Assembly (NCBI GenBank): GCA_947044365.1 | Contig: OX345640.1 | Span: 730,001-794,000 of the forward strand | DNA: 64,000 nucleotides | Source of the DNA: Petrosia ficiformis | Taxonomy: Eukaryota > Porifera > Demospongiae > Haplosclerida > Petrosiidae | Direction of reading: 5' to 3' | Shown here: positions 60,335 through 64,000 of the stretch, one piece after another | Layout of the letters: every line of letters begins with the position of its first letter | Numbering within the stretch: the stretch's first letter is position 1 | The notes under the pieces: generated by a model | What the model was told of the DNA's origin: nothing | The model's database searches: none | Seen by the model: only the letters and a program-made list of their open reading frames with translations | Translations under genes and position numbers: made by a program

Positions 60335-63300
60335 ATGGACGTTTTTGATCTAAAATTTGAGCATATTGATTGGAATGACATAGCTGATGCTGAGCTTTCA
60401 GGAGATCAAGCAGCACTTGAGCAGTTGATGTAAGTATCACCTCTATTATCTTTCTTGTAATAATCTGCCCTGTCCCTATATCAGGAATCGTTCTATGGAG
60501 CTACGTCGACAAAAGTCTAACAGTGAGGCTTCAGAACCTACAACACCGTGTCTTTCAACTCCAAAAGACTCGCTCCCTTTTGCAAAGTTTTTAGAAAAAG
60601 AGGATAAAGTACCTAACATTAATTCAGCACCTTCAGTCATGACTCGAGTGACTCCTTTCTCTTCTCGAAGCTCTTGTGGTCTTTTTAAAAGACCACAAAC
60701 ATATGCTCAAATAACAAGAGGAGCCGGAAAAGTTGGTAAACGTAAAGCAGCTGAAAGAATCGGTCTTTCTCCTATTGATTTGCCAAAGAAGAAGACATAT
60801 CGTGAACTGATTTCTCCACCTCCTATAATTAGTGAACCTCTAAAGACTCCAGATTTGACTAATGTTGGTGATTCAGACGAAGGAATTATGGACATAAATA
60901 CACCTGAGTCTGATCGTGTACTTCGAGTTAGCGTACAACGAAGATTGTTTGGATTTGGAGGAAAACAAACTTCATCACCTCAACAGTAAGTGAAAAGAAA
61001 TATTTTTTTTCAACATGTAACAACATCTTAGCTGCATGTACAAGTATTTAGGCCATTCTGGGGTTCCAGAACCTCAGAGGACCTGAATTTAAAACCTTTT
61101 CTGGGGGCCATATCACAGCATGCTCAATTCTTTCCTCTCCCTAACTATATGATACCCTGCCAATCTATTTGTCCATCATAAATAGCCTACTATTCATGAT
61201 CTAGTAACTCTATAGGTGTTTATTATGATGATAATTAAGCAATTAAAGTCCTGTGTAAATAGCCTCTATGATATGATTATATATATACGATATTTCCTGT
61301 TGTTTCTTCATATAGGGATAGTATTGTAGTAATACAATAATCTCATGCTTCAGTGAGAACATATTTAATTACATGTACTTATGCATCCTGATATATATAT
61401 ATATATATAACCTTATTGCTGATCATGTGACCTGTGGCCAATCAGACTGCAGATAATGTGTCACATGATTGAACATTAAATCACTTAATGCACACTTTTG
61501 CGTGCAATAAGTTAGTTATTGCACACTTTGCTCACCTCTACTAACGAAGCAGCTCCAGCAACAGTGGTAGTTTACCAGATCGTCAATAAATCACTTACAA
61601 CACACTTGACAGTGCATTGTGTGTTTCAATGTAGCACTTGGGCGGTCAATAAAGGTCTCGTTTACATAATGCACTCGCCTTTAGCTCATGCATTATGTAA
61701 ACTCAACCTTTATTGACCCGCCCTCGTGCTACATTAAAACAGGTAATCACTGTAAAGTGTGTTCTAACTATTACCTATACACCTCTACATGTACTATAAT
61801 TCTTATATTAGCAACATCACCGAAGTCCCTTCTAAGATAGTTGTAACCACATTTCTCATAATGGTATTTCCCCTTGTATATAAGTTTTCCCACATTATTT
61901 CTGGAAATATGTTTTTAATTAATCTCATGTTTTCTTTAGACATTGAATTTAATTACTCCTTTCCTTTTCTCTCTGTAGCTCTTACCCCCCATGGCACTTA
62001 AAAGTAAATGATGACAAAATGACTGATATTCATAAATTGGCACAAAGACAGAAACAAATTGATTTCGGTAAAAACACAGTAGGATATGAAATCTACACTC
62101 AACAGCAACCTAAGTAAGTATTGTGTACATGTTCATATGATATGATGTCGTGTTATAATAATACATGTACTTGTGACTTGGGTTGGGTGATGTACCGATA
62201 ATATCATGAATAATTGAATCACGGTAAGGTTACCATGGCCAAAATAGCAAAACTGCATAACCGTGTAAACAGCCACACCCACTCTAATATATTAGTTATA
62301 ATAACCACGTGGTCATAATTAAGCTACCTTTGTGAGATGAATTACATGTACATGTTAACCAAAACACAAAAGACTTAGTGTGGACTTACTTTGGGGTGGA
62401 ACTTGGAAGCAGATGACAAAGCTGTTTACCTACCCTATGTATAAAATAATGAAGTTACTGATGATAAACTGTGATAATATTTGTAGCAATAACTGATTTT
62501 CTATTATCGCCCAACCTAACTTGTGACATTTTTATACAGGGAGGGAAGCAGGAACTGGTAGGTCAGGTGAGGCAAGAACTTCACCAATAATTGAGAGCTT
62601 CAATCATTGAAAATACCCTATCTCCTTACCTGGCAGCATAAAGACTCTCAGAGTGACTTTCTGGTGCCTGACCAAAGCAAAACTGCTTCCTCCCTCCCTG
62701 CTACAGGTTGTATTTATAGTAGAATGGATTTACAATACTTATAAAAAAAATCTTTTTATGTAACTATACATGTACATAAGTACATACTACTTATGTATGT
62801 CACAGATGGAAGCGAAGTCGCAATGATCCTTGGACACCTGATAAATACAAACCATGCAGCACTCGTTCTTGGCAGGGACAGATAAGAATTTGGCGTAGGA
62901 GTCTTCACAAGTATGACCCAGTGACTTCTTCCTCACAGCAACAACAGCAGTTTACTGAAGATGATGCAGCTCTTTGTGAAATGTGAGAAGCTGTGTTTTA
63001 TGTAAACATCATGTACTATGTAAACAAACAAATTCCTTTAGTCTCTTTGTTAAAAACCCATGGTTACTCTATGTTTAATCTTTCACTACTTCATTAAACT
63101 GAAAAACAGGGGAATTGAAAGAGCTTAAAACCAACCCAAGCAAATATAATATTCATGGGACAATAGGCAATGACCAGAGTTTTTGAAGTATGGACCAAAT
63201 TGGCTCAACAATGGTTAGTGTGTGCACCATTGGAAGACACTTTGAGCCATTTAACAAACCATTATTAATGCTGTTAGTGATAGTATTAATTGCACCATCT

Positions 63301-63695
63301 GCCCCAAAGAAATAACTGTACAACAGGACCAAATAAGAAGCTCTTTGGGCCAATGGTGCGCCATATGAGCTTATCAAAAAGTGTGGAAATAAGTGTACGT
63401 AATATTGATAGAGTTGGCGGTTTTGATATCCCTGCATCCTCTTTCATTTAAAAAAAAACGTTTTATTCTTTATTTATAGAGTTGGATAGTACTCATACCA
63501 ACAGATAATCCAGTTTAATCATCAACATAATATCTATGTATTATTGTATATTGCCGTAACCTGATGAAGGCTAGAATATATACTATTGATTCAAGAGAAT
63601 ATAATTATGTCTAACAATAACGTCTACTATTACAAGTACTTAAATATTTTCTGTACAGATCTCTTGAATTGGGAGAGAATCCATTGGATGTGTGA
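60335..63695 (+). CDS. SLBP: Histone RNA hairpin-binding protein (SLBP)
   Basis: Binds the 3' stem-loop of replication-dependent histone mRNAs and directs processing and translation. Exons 60335-60429, 60485-60985, 61979-62113, 62806-62982 and 63659-63695 give about 314 residues (human 270). The RNA-binding domain, split by the exon 3/4 junction, reads LAQRQKQIDFGKNTVGYEIY, then DPWTPDKYKPCSTRSWQGQI and RIWRRSLHKYDP. The conserved TPNK phospho-motif is TPDK here. The N-terminal region has an acidic start (MDVFDLKFEHIDWND). It also has an SLSTPKDSLPF-type Ser/Thr-Pro context, possibly cell-cycle regulated, and a KRKAAERIGLSPIDLPKKK basic stretch. It ends ELGENPLDV. The last exon join (short, phase 2) is likely but not certain. 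Confidence 0.94.
61560..61775. mobile_element. Large foldback/hairpin element in SLBP intron 2
   Basis: CAATGTAGCACTTGGGCGGT CAATAAAGG...TTTACATAATGCA (61627-61673) is mirrored by TGCATTATGTAAACTCAACC TTTATTGACCCGCCC...GTGCTACATT (61689-61735). Arms of about 47 bases flank a 15-base loop, with weaker extension outside. Probably a palindromic MITE. Confidence 0.85.
63172..63384. mobile_element. MITE family A copy in SLBP intron 4
   Basis: AGTTTTTGAAGTATGGACCA at left, GAGCTTATCAAAAAGTGTG at right. Collinear with the 21028 copy. Confidence 0.8.
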
Positions 63696-64000
63696 TCTAC
63701 TACAATAATCTCATATTAAAAATTTATTGGTGAATTCTGCACAATGTGGTATAATTATATAACTATTAAATTCTTACATCCCGTTTTATTATTATATATA
63801 TTTCTTTATGGAATGTATATAAACTCTTGTATCATAATACTATTGTTTGCTTATGTTATTATATACTCGAACACTACAACTTGTACGTTTCTCTGCTAAT
63901 AATAATCAGTATTGTGTGTTCCATTTACAACAGTAGTTTAAAATCAAATGTTTGTTGATGTCAAATAATATATACATGTACATGTTGGTACATGTACATG
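63696..64000. other. SLBP 3' flank
   Basis: AT-rich sequence downstream of the SLBP stop; no gene seen. It ends in TACATGTACATG repeats at the window edge. Confidence 0.5.

Overview
The window looks like nuclear DNA of an early-branching animal, most likely a sponge (inference). It is AT-rich and gene-dense. Introns are mostly short and GT-AG, gene pairs share head-to-head promoters of 100-400 bp, and MITEs, minisatellites and tRNA-derived SINE-like repeats are very frequent. The gene content (non-muscle myosin regulatory light chain, SLK/LOK kinase, T-box factors, SLBP, MMS19, an ALMS-motif protein, DSS1/SEM1, FAM204A) is metazoan. There is also an ArfGAP-C2 protein, an architecture best known from plants. 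Species assignment is not possible from the sequence alone.

Layout. 1-3191 (-): 5' part of an SLK/STK10-type Ste20 kinase, cut by the window edge. 3337-4343 (+): RPL26, head-to-head with the kinase. 4977-8068 (-): myosin regulatory light chain. 8418-9464 (-): intronless D-amino-acid/D-aspartate oxidase, head-to-head with FAM204A (9572-12325, +). 13243-13629 (-): SEM1/DSS1, head-to-head with an ArfGAP-C2 gene (13768-15535, +). 15536-19276: repeat-rich and apparently gene-free. 19277-30099 (-): a many-exon coiled-coil gene that I cannot name.

30293-43769 (+): four tandem T-box genes. Copies 1 and 4 are full length. Copies 2 and 3 lose their C-terminal region where they run into broken, inverted pieces of the neighbouring coiled-coil gene. 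Copies 1-3 also carry a second version of two DNA-binding-domain exons, shortened in a characteristic way. This local expansion is the most unusual part of the window.

44035-46241 (+): a protein with a C-terminal ALMS motif. 47333-59945 (-): MMS19, a large HEAT-repeat gene of about 29 exons. 60335-63695 (+): SLBP, the histone mRNA stem-loop-binding protein, head-to-head with MMS19.

The genes are mostly unrelated housekeeping or cell-biology loci (translation, actomyosin, proteasome/DSS1, cytosolic iron-sulfur assembly, histone mRNA processing). The one locally evolving system is the T-box/coiled-coil block. Exon coordinates were assigned by reading splice sites and family similarity by eye; no alignment was run.
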